Positions 23,735 through 34,998 of a stretch of DNA of 64,000 nucleotides are shown in pieces. How positions within the stretch are numbered: the stretch's first letter is position 1; every line of letters starts with the position of its first letter. The DNA comes from Larix kaempferi (Eukaryota; Streptophyta; Pinopsida; Pinales; Pinaceae): NCBI GenBank assembly GCA_027924585.1, contig BSBM01000442.1:8680001-8744000 (forward strand), given 5' to 3'. The position numbers were made by a program, and so were the translations under genes. The notes under the pieces are model-generated. The model was not told the origin of the DNA and searched no databases. It saw only the letters and a list, made by a program, of their open reading frames with translations.

Positions 23735-24390
23735 TGTTAAATTTTCAGAATTTACTTCAATCTGATCTAGGATCTTAACTAAGAGAACAACATGTATAGC
23801 AAATCTACAACATATCAATCATGGACACAATAATGCAAGCACACAAGAGACACAGAGTTTACTTGGGGAAAACCATAAAGGTGAAAAACCCCAATAACTT
23901 CCTCAGAGATAGATAGAGAAATGATACAACCAGAATACAAGAGATAGTCTTCTCCTAGCAGCAGATCCTCCTCCTCATATGTGCACCACTTTCCGAATGA
24001 GAGAAGTGTGTGAATGAATGATCAAATAGAGATCTCCCGATCTCTATTTATACTTGTCCTGTCCTGCCCAATAAAAAATGGGGCCTACATGTCTAGCTTA
24101 ACCCATGGTTAAATTAATCCAGGCCGAACCCACACTTGATGGTCTAATAACCCTTTGACAAACATGAATTATATAGGGCCGACCCCAACAAGGTGGTCTA
24201 ATAACCCATCAAGTATAAGTTACGACACTTACAATATAAATGACGACACTTCCGTATAGAGGAATAATAACATCTCTATAGGAATACAAACACTTCCGTA
24301 TAGAGGAATAATACCATATCTATAGGAGTACAAAATACATATATGAAATACATGGGTGAAATACATTCCAAAGTTACATATACATCAACA
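23735..24390 (-). repeat. B array LTR-b, shared by both units
   Basis: 656 bp, tgttaaattttcag to catcaaca. A primer site touches its left edge and a polypurine complement its right edge, so it acts as the 5' LTR of one unit and the 3' LTR of the next. The minus-strand TATA box appears as tatttata at 24045-24052. Confidence 0.9.
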
Positions 24391-24406
24391 CTCCCTCTTA
24401 ACTAGG
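24391..24406 (-). other. Polypurine tract of B unit 2
   Basis: ctccctcttaactagg, identical to the tract beside LTR-a. Confidence 0.75.
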
Positions 24407-25993
24407 AAGGTATTTCTCGACACAGGTCTTCTAGTACAAGTCTTCTTCTCTGGATCATCATCAACGAATCATCATCCTCGAATCATCGTCATCGTCACTG
24501 CTGCTGCTATCTCAATCAATATCTGAATCTACTCGTCATAGGAAGTTCTACAGAGCGAGTCCTTTTTCATACTGGATGTAGGCCCACCACCTGCAGGTCT
24601 TCATCATCACTGGCCATACTGTGGAATCCTCAGGACTTATTACATGCGTGACAAAACCTTAAAAGAGTCTCTTGACTAGCAAGAACCCTAAAGAGCATAT
24701 GAGGCCTTTTTCATCCTATCTAGATCTCCAGCACTTATTACATGTGACTGTCACAAAACCTTAAAAGAGTGTCCCAGGAATGTTTATGTGCATAGCACGA
24801 TCGACAAGAACTCTAAAGAGCATCCCAGGAACATTTATGTGCCTAAGCACGATCGACAAGATCTCCAGGACTGATTACATGTGACCTCTGCTACAAACCC
24901 TCGAAAGAGCATCCCAGGACTCATTACGGGCACACAGCCCAACCTATCGGATCTCCTAGGTCTTACATGTAGCATCCCACCACAAACCCTCGAAACAACA
25001 TCCAAGGACTTATTACGGGCACACAGCCCAACCTATCAGATCAACCAGGTGTTACATGTGGTCCACTATCACAAACCCTCGAAAGAGCATCCCAGGCTAT
25101 TACGGGTACACAACTATGACCTACAGGATCTCCCAGGTCTTACATGTGATACACAGTGCCAATCCTTTTTCATACTGGATGTGACCTAGAACAAATCTAG
25201 GATTTCCTTTGCACAACCTGTCCATGGCCACAGAGTATCAACCTGATACTCAACATACATCATCCTGATCATCATCACTGTGTCATCCTGATACATATCA
25301 TCTAGAGCAAAATCCTAAAGCTCGTCATCATGATCATCCTGATCATACAATGCATCCACCTGATGCATACACAGTATCTGCCTTATACATATCGTCACCC
25401 ATGATCTACCTGATCATACAATGTATCCACCCGATACATCTACAAATATCTGATCCACCTGATCATACCTGATACATATCAACATACATGATCTACCTCA
25501 TCATACAATGTATCCACCTGATACATACACAGATACATAGCCCAAGAATCCAACATGATGCATATACATATACATGATCCACCTGATCATGTCCCGCATC
25601 CAACATGATGCGTACATACATACATATAAATGATCCAACTGATCATATTCAGCATCCAACATGATGCATACATACATACATATAAATGATCCAACAGATC
25701 ATATCCAACATCCAACATGATGCATACATACAGAGCAGTAACTAGAGCATCATCCTCTTCAGATCATCTCATCGTCCACGAAGCACATCCCAGATGCACA
25801 TCATCTAGCACTTACACCACTGACATGGGAGAACACATCTGCCAACATTCGGGGAAGGCTCCAGCCCTTACTTTTTCACCATGGGAGAACACATCTACCA
25901 CCATGTGAAAAATGGCTTCAGCCCTTACATATACACCATGTGAGAACGGCTCAGCAATTACATCACGACCAAGGGAGAACACATCAACCATGT
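24407..25993 (-). repeat. Repeat-rich 3' region of B unit 2
   Basis: Collinear with 18178-19710 but with its own copy-number changes. It has an extra cagcacgatcgacaag-type unit near 24795-24865, and one 57-bp unit has been lost by fusion (about 25937). The arrays have therefore diverged since the duplication. It is interrupted at 25994 by element D; the five bases catgt (25989-25993) are the target duplication. Confidence 0.75.
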
Positions 25994-26717
25994 TGTTGGC
26001 TTGGTTTTGCAACCAAGCTTAGCGCAATGGGCTCCTGCTAACTAGTAGCAGCAGTTTCAATAGAAATAAATAACAAACTAATATAAACTATATTAAACAT
26101 GGATCTATGTGAAGTAAATAAACAAACAATGGAAATATTATAGAAAACAGAAACAAAAAATAGAATAAAGAATAACTTTGTATTAAGAATAGGGGCAAGC
26201 AAGTGCTTACAATGGTGATACCTCCAAAGGGTGAAGATTTTTGAGTAGCTCCAAGGGTGAGTAGCTCCAAACTGCAAAGGTCCCTTCTCCAAGGTAGCTA
26301 CAATGTCCAAAAGCTCATGGGAGATTTTGGCAGCATGAGGATAGGATGATGGATGGATGGAAAGTGAGGAGCCCCTACCACCTTTTTATAGTTTTTGGTG
26401 GTGGGGAATACCATTATGGTTTTTGATGAAACCAATAGTATTGACCAACATGGTTTAGGTACCTTTTCCCTCCTTTTTCATTTTTTGAATAATTTTTATA
26501 TTTGTATTCCCTTTTTAATATTTTTGGGAATTTTGGACCCTTTTTGAGGGTTTTTTTATGCTTTTTGAGGAAAAATATTCATTTTGAGTGGAAAAGGGGT
26601 GTATTAAGGTCTTTTGGTGACCTTTTGGTGGCTTTAGAGGCTCAAATGGTGGAAAAGTGGACAAATGGGTCATGTGAATAAGAAAATGAGCTAGTGAGCA
26701 CTTTTTGGGTGTTAACA
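25994..26717 (-). repeat. Element D 3' LTR
   Basis: 724 bp, tgttggctt to gtgttaaca. Close to the 5' LTR at 44316-45039 (about 35 differences by hand, roughly 95% identity). Its outer end forms a perfect hairpin, gcttggtt-ttgc-aaccaagc (about 25999-26018). Confidence 0.95.
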
Positions 26718-26735
26718 GATTGCCCCCTGATGTGT
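26718..26735 (-). other. Element D polypurine tract
   Basis: gattgccccctga abuts the LTR. Read on the minus strand this is tcagggggcaatc, a purine run in the position expected for plus-strand priming. Confidence 0.65.
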
Positions 26736-28180
26736 GAGGGCAGGAGCTCATTGTATGGCCGATAGACATCATAGTTCTTTTGTCTTTTTTCTGGGGTTTG
26801 GGGAGGAGAAGAGACCGATTAGAGACTAGATCCACGGCCCTTGGAAGCTGCAAAAATAAACAATATTACGTGGCCTCAATATGAATGAGGAATAATCTTT
26901 GATAATGGACGAGGCGGGCATACCCATGCTCGTATCAAGACATAACAATTAGTCCCAAGAAGGGGGACCTGGAAAATACATAAAAAATCTGTTGGTACAT
27001 CATAATGGTCCATAGGGGACATCATTTTGGGATGTACTCATGATCATAACATGACTGATCTCAATAACTGATACACTGGAATAAAGCAACAACTGTTCTG
27101 AATAAGGTCTCAGAAGGGTTGATGAACTACTGAAACTGAAGGTGTCCAACATCTGTAGGGACTCAATGACTATGAGCCATCTCTGGGAAGTATATGTAGC
27201 TGTATACTCAAGGGAGCATAAAACTGGGGTACATCTGAATACTGTCGCCATGCACAACCTGGATATCTATAGAAAAAATGTAGCTGGTTGTTTCCATAAG
27301 TAGACTCTCAAATGTGGAAGAGTCAGGTGGTATCCGGGGTCTTGAACAAATAACTGAACGGACCAATACCCTGTGCGAGTCTCAACGATGCGATCAAGGT
27401 GTTGAAGTCGAGCATGTGAGAAACAACCATTTGGAGAGGCACTGAGGACTCTTCTCGAAATGATTCATAGGCACTCATCATAAATGGTGATGAGTCCAAG
27501 ACACAGGGACCTCTAGGTCTATCCTCTAGAATAAATTTGTTTGTTGTCGACAGAGGGAGACCAGCAACTAACAAGGCAATGATGTTTCCTTGATAGGAGC
27601 ATGAGGTGTAGAACTGAAGTGTGGTAGTACTGATGGTAGGACTAACATACTTGTGGGGATGGGAAGTAACTGGGGTCATATAGTGGGTAGACTCAAACTT
27701 CCTTTGTTCAGAGCATGATGACATGGTTGACCTGGAAGCATAGGGAACTGACTTGTAGGTGTGGGGATCATAGATTTTAAGGACTGAAGGGTATGTATTG
27801 ACTCTACGGGGGGGGGGGGGGGGGGGGGGGGTCAAGCTATTTGGTGCTGTTGAGGGGTTTTGAGGGTGACATACTGCAAAATACTCTGAACAAAGGCAAC
27901 CAAAATGGGGAGGCTTCCATATGAGTAGACATGATCTGTTGTGGCGCCGAGAGGCACCATTGGGTCCTTCTTCGTAGTTTTAATGAGCTCCAAGAAGGTA
28001 TAAAAGTGTGCTCTGAAATGGTACTGTCCTATGGATTTTGTGAGCCCAAGACTGTTCATGCTCATGAGTGCTTTCATTTTTAAGGAGTTTGAAAACGATA
28101 AGAAGACTCTGTAGTGGTTGTGAGTACCGTCCTGTGGGTTTTACGAGCCCAGGATGGTGATTGTTCGTGGTCGCTTTCAT
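26736..28180 (-). other. Element D 3' region with unrecognised sense frames
   Basis: Minus-strand frames of 60-170 codons lie here (27000-27257, 27323-27835, 27832-28077). The longest, 27323-27835, starts in the run of proline codons made by the poly-G tract. Its first residues are therefore low complexity, and the frame before and after the tract differs. I do not recognise any domain. A tandem repeat (about 103 bp, near 28015 and 28120) makes two frames start alike (MKA...GL.K..G.Y). It may be a decayed captured sequence or non-coding repeat DNA. Confidence 0.35.
27808..27831 (+). repeat. Run of 24 G
   Basis: An uninterrupted poly-G tract, which on the minus strand interrupts the frames listed above. 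It can form G-quadruplex structures and is prone to length errors in cloning and sequencing. Confidence 0.9.
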
Positions 28181-28539
28181 GTTTAGAGAGTTTGAAAGTG
28201 GTAAGGGGGCTCCATTGGTGTTCTTTTTCGTAAGTTAGTCTCCAAGGCCCGAAAAAGCATAAAATGATGCAAATGGAGAAATCTTCTAGCCGATGTGACT
28301 AGAGTATTCCTTTTTCGTAACTAGTCTACAAGGTCCGGAAAAGGGGTAAACTTATACCAGGTAGACGCCCATTCAGATACGTTTAGCGAGCATGAAAGGA
28401 AGCAAGGTTGCTCAGCGATCTTTTCATAGTTTTAGGAGTCAGAAAAGAGCTTAACAGAAACTCCCTAAGTGCCTTTTTCATAAAAGGGATTGCTCGGCCC
28501 GAAAAAGGGGTAAAATTATACTGAACAAAAAGGGATTGG
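28181..28539 (-). repeat. Imperfect repeats around ggcccgaaaaag
   Basis: Three or four diverged units carry a ctttttcgtaa...gg(c/t)ccgaaaaag pair (near 28225, 28310 and 28470), forming inverted half-sites cttttt/gaaaaag. No coding content. Confidence 0.5.
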
Positions 28540-29140
28540 TGAGAGCGAGAAAAGGTCTCAAGCATCATCATGAGTGTGGAATACTGAATCCGGTGACATA
28601 AAGATTGTCAAAAAGGGGCAACGGCCAATGTGGCACGCAAATCGAGGTGATGGGAGGGTATTTTGAAACAGTGCCCAAAAAATCTGGGCGTGATAGCGAG
28701 AAATGATCTCAAGCGTCATCACGAGCGTGGGAAACTAAATCCGGCGGTATGAGGCATGTCAAAAACAGACGACGACCGATGTGGCACACAAACCGAGCCG
28801 ATGAGGGGGGGCATGGAAAAATGCCCGTAAAATCTGGGCATGAGAGCGAGAAATGATCTCAAGCATCATCATGAGCGAGGAAAACTGAATCCGGCTATAT
28901 AAGACTTGTCAAAAATGGACGACGACCGATGTGGCATGTAAATCGAGGCGACGAGGGGGGCATGGGAAAAAATGCCCGAAAAATCTGAGCATGAGAGTGA
29001 GAAATGATCTCAAGCATCATCACGAGCACGAAAAACTGAATCTGGCGATATAAGATTCGTCAAAAATGGACGACGGCTGATGTGGCACTGAAACCTAGGC
29101 GACGAGGGGGCAAAAAAATGGTCAAAAAATGGACCTGATG
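28540..29140 (-). repeat. 150-151 bp tandem repeat, four units
   Basis: Units start at 28540, 28691, 28841 and 28992, each with a tgagagcgagaaatgatctc-like start, followed by a gacgac and gatgtggca segment. Tandem repeats between pol and 3' LTR are usual in Tat/Ogre-type elements. Confidence 0.8.
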
Positions 29141-29262
29141 AAAACAGGAAAAGGAAAAAACTGTCATGAAGTTCTCGTTGTTTTGATTCCAACGGTACCA
29201 ACGGTTTGAGAAACGGACATCGTATGACACCGGAATGGTTGTTTGAAAAATGGTTGAATCTC

Positions 29263-29270
29263 TATAAATA
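29263..29270 (+). promoter_or_regulatory. TATA box for the antisense gene of element D
   Basis: TATAAATA in a tctctataaataggg context, facing the plus strand. It is followed after about 115 bases by a good splice donor (cag|gtaac at 29386). The matching acceptor (tttttggcag, ending 35898) opens the exon that carries the plant-mobile-domain frame. The promoter call is inference from spacing and orientation. The LTR TATA box of element E (29769) is separate. Confidence 0.55.
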
Positions 29271-29473
29271 GGGCGTGGGGCCCATATGACGTGTCATTGT
29301 TACGTGTGAGTTTGGCAGGGTAGTCATAGCTCTTTCTTGATTTCCAGGAGATTTCACCGTTGGTTTTCGATTCCGCGAGTTTCAGGTAACTCTATTTTCC
29401 TTAGCCTTTTCAATTATGTCCTTTTTGGTTAGCGGCGGGCCCCTGAAGGCCGCGAAATTCCATGTTGGCCTTC

Positions 29474-30077
29474 TGTTGAGATATTGTAACTTCAAAGAAT
29501 ATTATATTTGTACTTTATTATTCTGGAAATGTTTCATTCCTCCTTGAAGACCTTATTGTATATCCGAAGATGTTTATTCCTCCGTCAGATTGTGGTATTT
29601 TGGGTTATTAGACTTCCCTAGTGGGGGTCAGTCCTGTATGTGTTATGTGGGTCAAAGGATTATTAGACCACCCTAGAGGGGTCGGACCAGTCAGTTGTAG
29701 TGGGGTATTTAACCCATTGGTTAAATACGAGCCTACATGTTTTGTGTAAAAGACAAGTCGGAGTAGTGTATAAATAGAGGAGGTGTATTCCTCATTTTAC
29801 ACACACTCACTCACTTGAGAGTGGTGCACTTGTGGAGGAGAGTTCTGCTATGGAGAAGGAGGATCTTATGCTCAGGGTTACATCTTTGTATATTTTTGGT
29901 CATCTATATTGAGGAAGCTTTACTGGGTTTTCTACCCCATGAGGGTTTCCCAGGATAAATTTGTGTCTCTTGTGTTTATGCTGTGCTTGTTGTTTCTTCA
30001 GTGATCCTGTATATGCTATTATTGTGAAATGGAATGTAATGCTGCTATTTTATGTCTTAGCATATTAAATCTTAACA
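29474..30077 (+). repeat. Element E 5' LTR
   Basis: tgttgagatatt to cttaaca. It contains a TATA box TATAAATA at 29769-29776 and a ggttattagac...ggggtcgg repeat pair as in the B LTR. Confidence 0.95.
29769..29776 (+). promoter_or_regulatory. TATA box of the element E 5' LTR
   Basis: TATAAATA in a gtgtataaatagagg context, conserved in the 3' LTR (35294-35301) and in the B LTRs. It marks the probable start of U3-driven transcription. Confidence 0.7.
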
Positions 30078-30090
30078 TGGTATCAGAGCT
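30078..30090 (+). other. Element E primer binding site (tRNA-iMet)
   Basis: tggtatcagagct immediately follows the LTR. Confidence 0.9.
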
Positions 30091-32230
30091 AACCTGAAGG
30101 AAGGCAATGTATGGCACTTACGACACTTGCTTTACTTACGACAATTTGAAGGTTTGGGTTTTACATAGAAAAAACCATTCATCGTGGAACTTTCGCTATA
30201 AATACATTTTGGAGAATTTTCAAGATCTGAAACCTTTACAGGTCGTAGATAACATCCCCAGGTATCTTGTGTCCAAAGGGAACCCTCATATTAGTTGTAC
30301 TTTGTAAGTTATGATCAGTACAAGTTAGGGTTTCTGCCTCTTCCAGATCTCAGTCAAAATCCGGTGACCTAGAAAAAAAGGTCATAACATGGGCTAGGAA
30401 GCTCCAAATGAAATTTCGTAAAAAGTGACAGGTATTACACAGACTGTACTATCTCAGGAAACTTTTCCAGAGGCCGAAGTTGAACCAGTGACACGTGGAA
30501 CACCGTACAAGTTCGCTCTCCTGTTTTATCCCATAAATAGGTCACGTTGCGACACTTGGAATAACTTGGGCTAGGAAGCTCCAAATGAAATTTCGTAAAA
30601 AGTGACAGGTAGTAAACAGACTATACTATCTCAGGAAATGGTTTTAGAGGCTGAAGTTGAACTAGTGACACGTGGCACACCGTACAAGTTCGCTCTCTTA
30701 TTTTACCACATAAATAGGTCACGTTGCGACACTTGGCATAACTCTCTCTCAGAAAATCCAATTGAGGTCAGACCTATCGGGATGGAAAGATGACAGGTTA
30801 GGCTACCACAAAAAACGTTTTCAGACCCTGTGGAGCAAAAATTTCAGAGTTACAGCAGAAACAATCAGGTACATATTTCTGTCAAAATAGAATTACTTTT
30901 GGAGCACCTTCATTCATGGCTTCCGAAATTTAGGGTTTCGGAGAAAGTTAGAATTTTTGGAATCGGAATCCACGACTGAATGCTACTCAGGAAAATCAAA
31001 ATTTAGAGACCAAGATCGAATTTTTTGGTTGGGTAGAAGACCGGGCTTGATCAAACCCCAGTTCGGGATTTTGATCGGAAAGATGGAAAATTAGGGCTTC
31101 AGCAAAAGTTGGAATTTTTGAAGTCTGTAACCACGGCTGGAAGCTCCTCATAAAAATAAGAGTTTAGAGCCTTGGATTGAACCTTTTGATTGGACAGAAG
31201 GGTGGGCTTCATCAAACCCTAGTTTGGGTTCCTGTCCAGAAGATCCAGAAGTTTCGAAGGCAATTTTGAGGGGTCAAATTTTGGAGATTTCAAAATTGAA
31301 GTATGCTAGTTTGATCAGCTTAGCAAGACACATCCTTCCATACATTCAGAAGTGTGAAAGTCAAAGATTGAATTTTTAGGGTTTCTCTAGCAAACCCTAA
31401 TCAAGCTCCAGATCAAGTTTCAGGGGGAGTTGAGTCTAAGGCCTAACATAAGAAGACTGCAAGAAGTCTCGATAGGTATGACTTAAGGAGGTTCAGGTAT
31501 GTCTTGAAATCTGATTCTTGATTAAGTTGATAATATGTTTGTCTTCATATTATTTATTAGTACAATCTTGATTAATGTTAGAATTGTCTTATCACCCTAG
31601 TAACAGTATGAATACATGTGAATGATCGAAGACATTCATTGATTAGGGCTATATGATTGTACTAATGCATTATGGTGTTGTGTGAGGTTGATGTTGTCTG
31701 CTAACAAGATACAAGTACATCACAAAAGACAAATCAAGTTCCATGACCATGACAACATGAAGACAAAGACTCATCCATAATCTTTGTTTTACTTACGAGG
31801 TATATATGACTTTGTTATATTATGCTTAACCTATGAGACATGCATGTTCTAACTCAGGATCTCTAAATCATTGAAGAGATTGTTTAGGTATGTTGTACAT
31901 AACTAAGCAGGTATACTAATCCAGGTATGTTTTCCTATGTCAAGTTAGAATCTTACCTTGTGTTAGGATCCCTTATATAAGTATAATTGGTATGATTGGT
32001 TATGCTTATTCATGAAGTTAGTAATCAAGTGTTTATGCATATTATGTCTCTTATCTTGATGATTTAATTAACCAGAAGAGTACTATGTTCAAACAAGAAT
32101 ATGCATGAGTAAAAGAAGACTTCCTTGAAACCCTGAATACTAATGATCATGACTATACATATTTAAGATTATTTAGAATTAGAATGTTTTGATAATATTG
32201 AGAATATACTAATGAATGTATGTTTGTGTA
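30091..32230 (+). other. Element E leader, homologous to B
   Basis: Collinear with the leaders of B1, the B array and B3, including the intact element A target (cattcatggc at 30910). A direct duplication of about 176 bp occurs at 30384-30740, each half carrying a tgacacgtgg G-box-like motif and a ccgtacaagttcgctctc segment. B3 has its own duplication of this area. No conserved coding frame. Confidence 0.75.
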
Positions 32231-32880
32231 TGAGATCATGATGATGACACTAGTGCACACTTGAGCATGCACAGTGGTACAAAATGAATAGAAGTTCAAA
32301 AGACATATAGAAGATCAAACGAGAGGAAAGATCATGATGAATGATGAACACTGAACAAGCGATGGATGTTCAACAAAAAAAAAAAGTTTTTCAAATCAAA
32401 CACACTATAGAAGGCTTGTGGCTAGAAGATTCTCTTAGAAAGAGGAAGAGAATCATGATGAGATGTTTGCTACAAGTGGCTAGATAAGACCATTCTCTTA
32501 ATGGTGTAATTAAAGAAGAAGTGTGAATCAGGTTCTGTATGGGTTCCCAGGATCGATAGTAAATTGATGAGAATACATGTGAGGATTGCATCATCCTTGA
32601 AGACAAGTTATAAAGTGAGCCGTACAAAAGTGTCTCCGAGAAAGAAGAGTGATTGTATCATCCTTGAACGCTTGTTCTAAAGAGAGCCGTAGATGTATGT
32701 CTTCGAAAATGAAGTCCTTGGTGTCCATGAGAGGATTGGATCATTCCTGGAATTCAGTCCTAAAGAGAGCCGTAGACATGATGTCTCTGAGAATGAAGTC
32801 CTGGATGAACAGGTAGGGGATTGCATCTTCCCCGGACCTCAGTCCCAGAATTGAGCCGTAGACTGATGTCTCCGAAAATT
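32231..32880 (+). repeat. Degenerate gcatc(a/g)tcc repeats of element E
   Basis: Irregular units of about 60-110 bp with gattg(c/t)atcatcc, gagccgtag and tctc(c/t)gaaaa(t/g) parts (from about 32580). They merge into the regular 40-bp array. Nothing coding is recognised. Confidence 0.6.
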
Positions 32881-33360
32881 GAAGATAGGACTGCATCGTC
32901 CCTGAACTAGGTTCAAAATGTACGTGAGGACTGCATTGTCCATGAACTGGGTTCAAAATGTACGTGAGGACTGCATCGTCCATGAACTGGGTTCAAAATG
33001 TACGTGAGGACTGTATCGTCCATGAACTGGGTTCAAAATGTACGTGAGGACTACATCGTCCATGAACTGGGTTCAAAATGTACGTGAGGACTGCATCGTC
33101 CATGAACTGGGTTCAAAATGTACGTAAGGACTGCATCGTCCATGAACTGGGTTCAAAATGTACGTGAGGACTGCATCGTCCATGAACTGGGTTCAAAATG
33201 TACGTGAGGACTGTATCGTCCATGAACTGGGTTCAAAATGTACGTAAGGACTGCATCGTCCATGAACTGGGTTCAAAATGTACGTGAGGACTGCATCGTC
33301 CATGAACTGGGTTCAAAATGTACATGAGGACTGCATCGTCCATGAATTGGGTTCAAAATG
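32881..33360 (+). repeat. 40-bp tandem array of element E, 12 units
   Basis: Units tacgtgaggactgcatcgtc... repeat every 40 bases exactly from 32921, with one degenerate unit before. Units differ by single bases only. Confidence 0.95.
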
Positions 33361-34140
33361 TACGTGATGGGATTGCATCATCCCTAGACATGAGACTTGT
33401 CTTAAAGTGATAAGGACTAATCATCCTGTAAGTAGATTGGGATTGCATCGTCCCTAGACATGGTGACGTGTCTTAAAGTGATAAGGACTAATCATCCTGT
33501 AAGTAGATTGGGATTGCATCGTCCCTAGACATGGTGAGGTGTCTTAAAGTGATAAGGACTAATCATCCTGTAAGTAGATTGGGATTGCATCGTCCCTAGA
33601 CATGGTGAGGTGTCTTAAAGTGATAAGGACTAATCATCTTGTAAGTAGATTGGGATTGCATCGTCCCTAGACATGGTGAGGTGTCTTAAAGTGATAAGGA
33701 CTAATCATCCTGTAAGTAGATTGGGATTGCATCGTCCCTAGACATGGTGAGGTGTCTTAAAGTGATAAGGAATAATCATCCTGTAAGTAGATTGGGATTG
33801 CATCGTCCCTAGACATGGTGAGGTGTCTTAAAGTGATAAGGACTAATCATCCTGTAAGTAGATTGGGATTGCATCATCCCTAGACATGGTAAGGTGTCTT
33901 AAAGTGATAAGGACTAATCATCTTGTAAGTTGATTCGAGATTGCATCATCCTTAGACATGGTGAGGTGTCTTAAAAGGATAAGGATTGATCATCCTGTAA
34001 GTTGATCTGGATTGATTGTCCATAGACGTGAGAGATGTCTTAAATTGAGAGGGATTAATCATCCCATAAGTGGATCAGGATTGTATCATCCTTGGACCTA
34101 TGTCCTAAAGTGAGAGGGATTGACCATCCCGTAATTGGAT
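33361..34140 (+). repeat. 71-bp tandem array of element E, about nine units plus decayed ones
   Basis: The period is 71 bases (for example gtcttaaag at 33541 and 33612). Each unit contains gggattgcatcgtccc, which extends the ggactgcatcgtcc core of the neighbouring 40-bp array, so the two arrays probably grew from a common core. Units after 33940 decay. Confidence 0.9.
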
Positions 34141-34186
34141 CATGTGTGTTGCAGGGTATGCTGCTGTTGTGTATACTTGTATCGGT

Positions 34187-34425
34187 GTGGATACTTGTAT
34201 TGATAGATGTATTAGTGAGAATACATGCTTTTGATGATAGATGTATTAGTGAGAATACATGCTTTTGATGATGGATGTATTAGTCAGAATACATGCTTTT
34301 GATGATTAGATGTATTAGTCAGAATACATGCTTTTGATGATAGATGTATTAGTGAGAATACATGCTTTTGATGATAGATGTATTGGTGAGAATACATACT
34401 TTTGATGATACATGTATTGATTAAT
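34187..34425 (+). repeat. 34-bp tandem array of element E
   Basis: About six or seven units of gatagatgtattagtgagaa... every 34 bases (for example 34202 and 34236). Confidence 0.85.
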
Positions 34426-34454
34426 GTACTTGTATGGTTGAGGATACTTATATT

Positions 34455-34668
34455 GTAGATCGAGATGATCCAGATGCTGTAGATCGAGATGATCCAGATG
34501 CTGTAGATCGTGATGATCCAGATGCTGTAGATCGAGATGATCCAGATGCTGTAGATCGAGATGATCCAGATGTTGTAGATCGAGATGATCCAGATGCCAT
34601 AGATCGTGATGATCCAGAGGCTGTAGATCGAGATGATCCAGATGCTGTAGATCAAGATGATGTGACGA
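34455..34668 (+). repeat. 24-bp tandem array of element E
   Basis: Nine units of gtagatcgagatgatccaga... every 24 bases. Because 24 is a multiple of three, both strands stay open: VDRDDPDA on the plus strand and an IWIISIYS-type repeat on the minus strand. No start context or conservation suggests translation. Confidence 0.9.
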
Positions 34669-34989
34669 TGATGATCGTGTTGATCTAGATGATGATGTTG
34701 ATCGTGTGATGATGATGCTGATGATTGTGTGGTGACGATGCTGATGATCGTGTGATGACGATGCTGACGATCGTGAGGATTCAGATATTGATGTTGCTGT
34801 AGCTATTCGAGTGCTGCAGAAGATGAAGACTCACTACTGAAGATGTTGATGTTCCAGTATTGAAGATGTTCCAGTAACTACTTGAGTTACTGATGATGTT
34901 GAGAAAGCTTCCAATGATTTATAGATGTATCACGTAAGATGTTGATGACTCCTTGCTCGTGCAGATGCTGTTATAATATCCTTCTCGTT
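34669..34989 (+). other. End of element E internal region
   Basis: Short gatgatg/gatcgtg-rich irregular repeats decay into unique sequence up to the polypurine tract. No gene. Confidence 0.5.
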
Positions 34990-34998
34990 AAGGGGGAG
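34990..34998 (+). other. Element E polypurine tract
   Basis: aagggggag directly abuts the 3' LTR. Confidence 0.85.

Noticed and set aside
32881-34010. CRISPR-like array
   Set aside because: The 40- and 71-bp units are contiguous tandem repeats without unique spacers, inside a plant retrotransposon.
34434-34688. Open frame of VDRDDPDA repeats on the plus strand (and an IWIISIYS repeat on the minus strand) as a repeat protein gene
   Set aside because: The 24-bp tandem array keeps all codons in register on both strands; there is no non-repeat domain and no promoter of its own.
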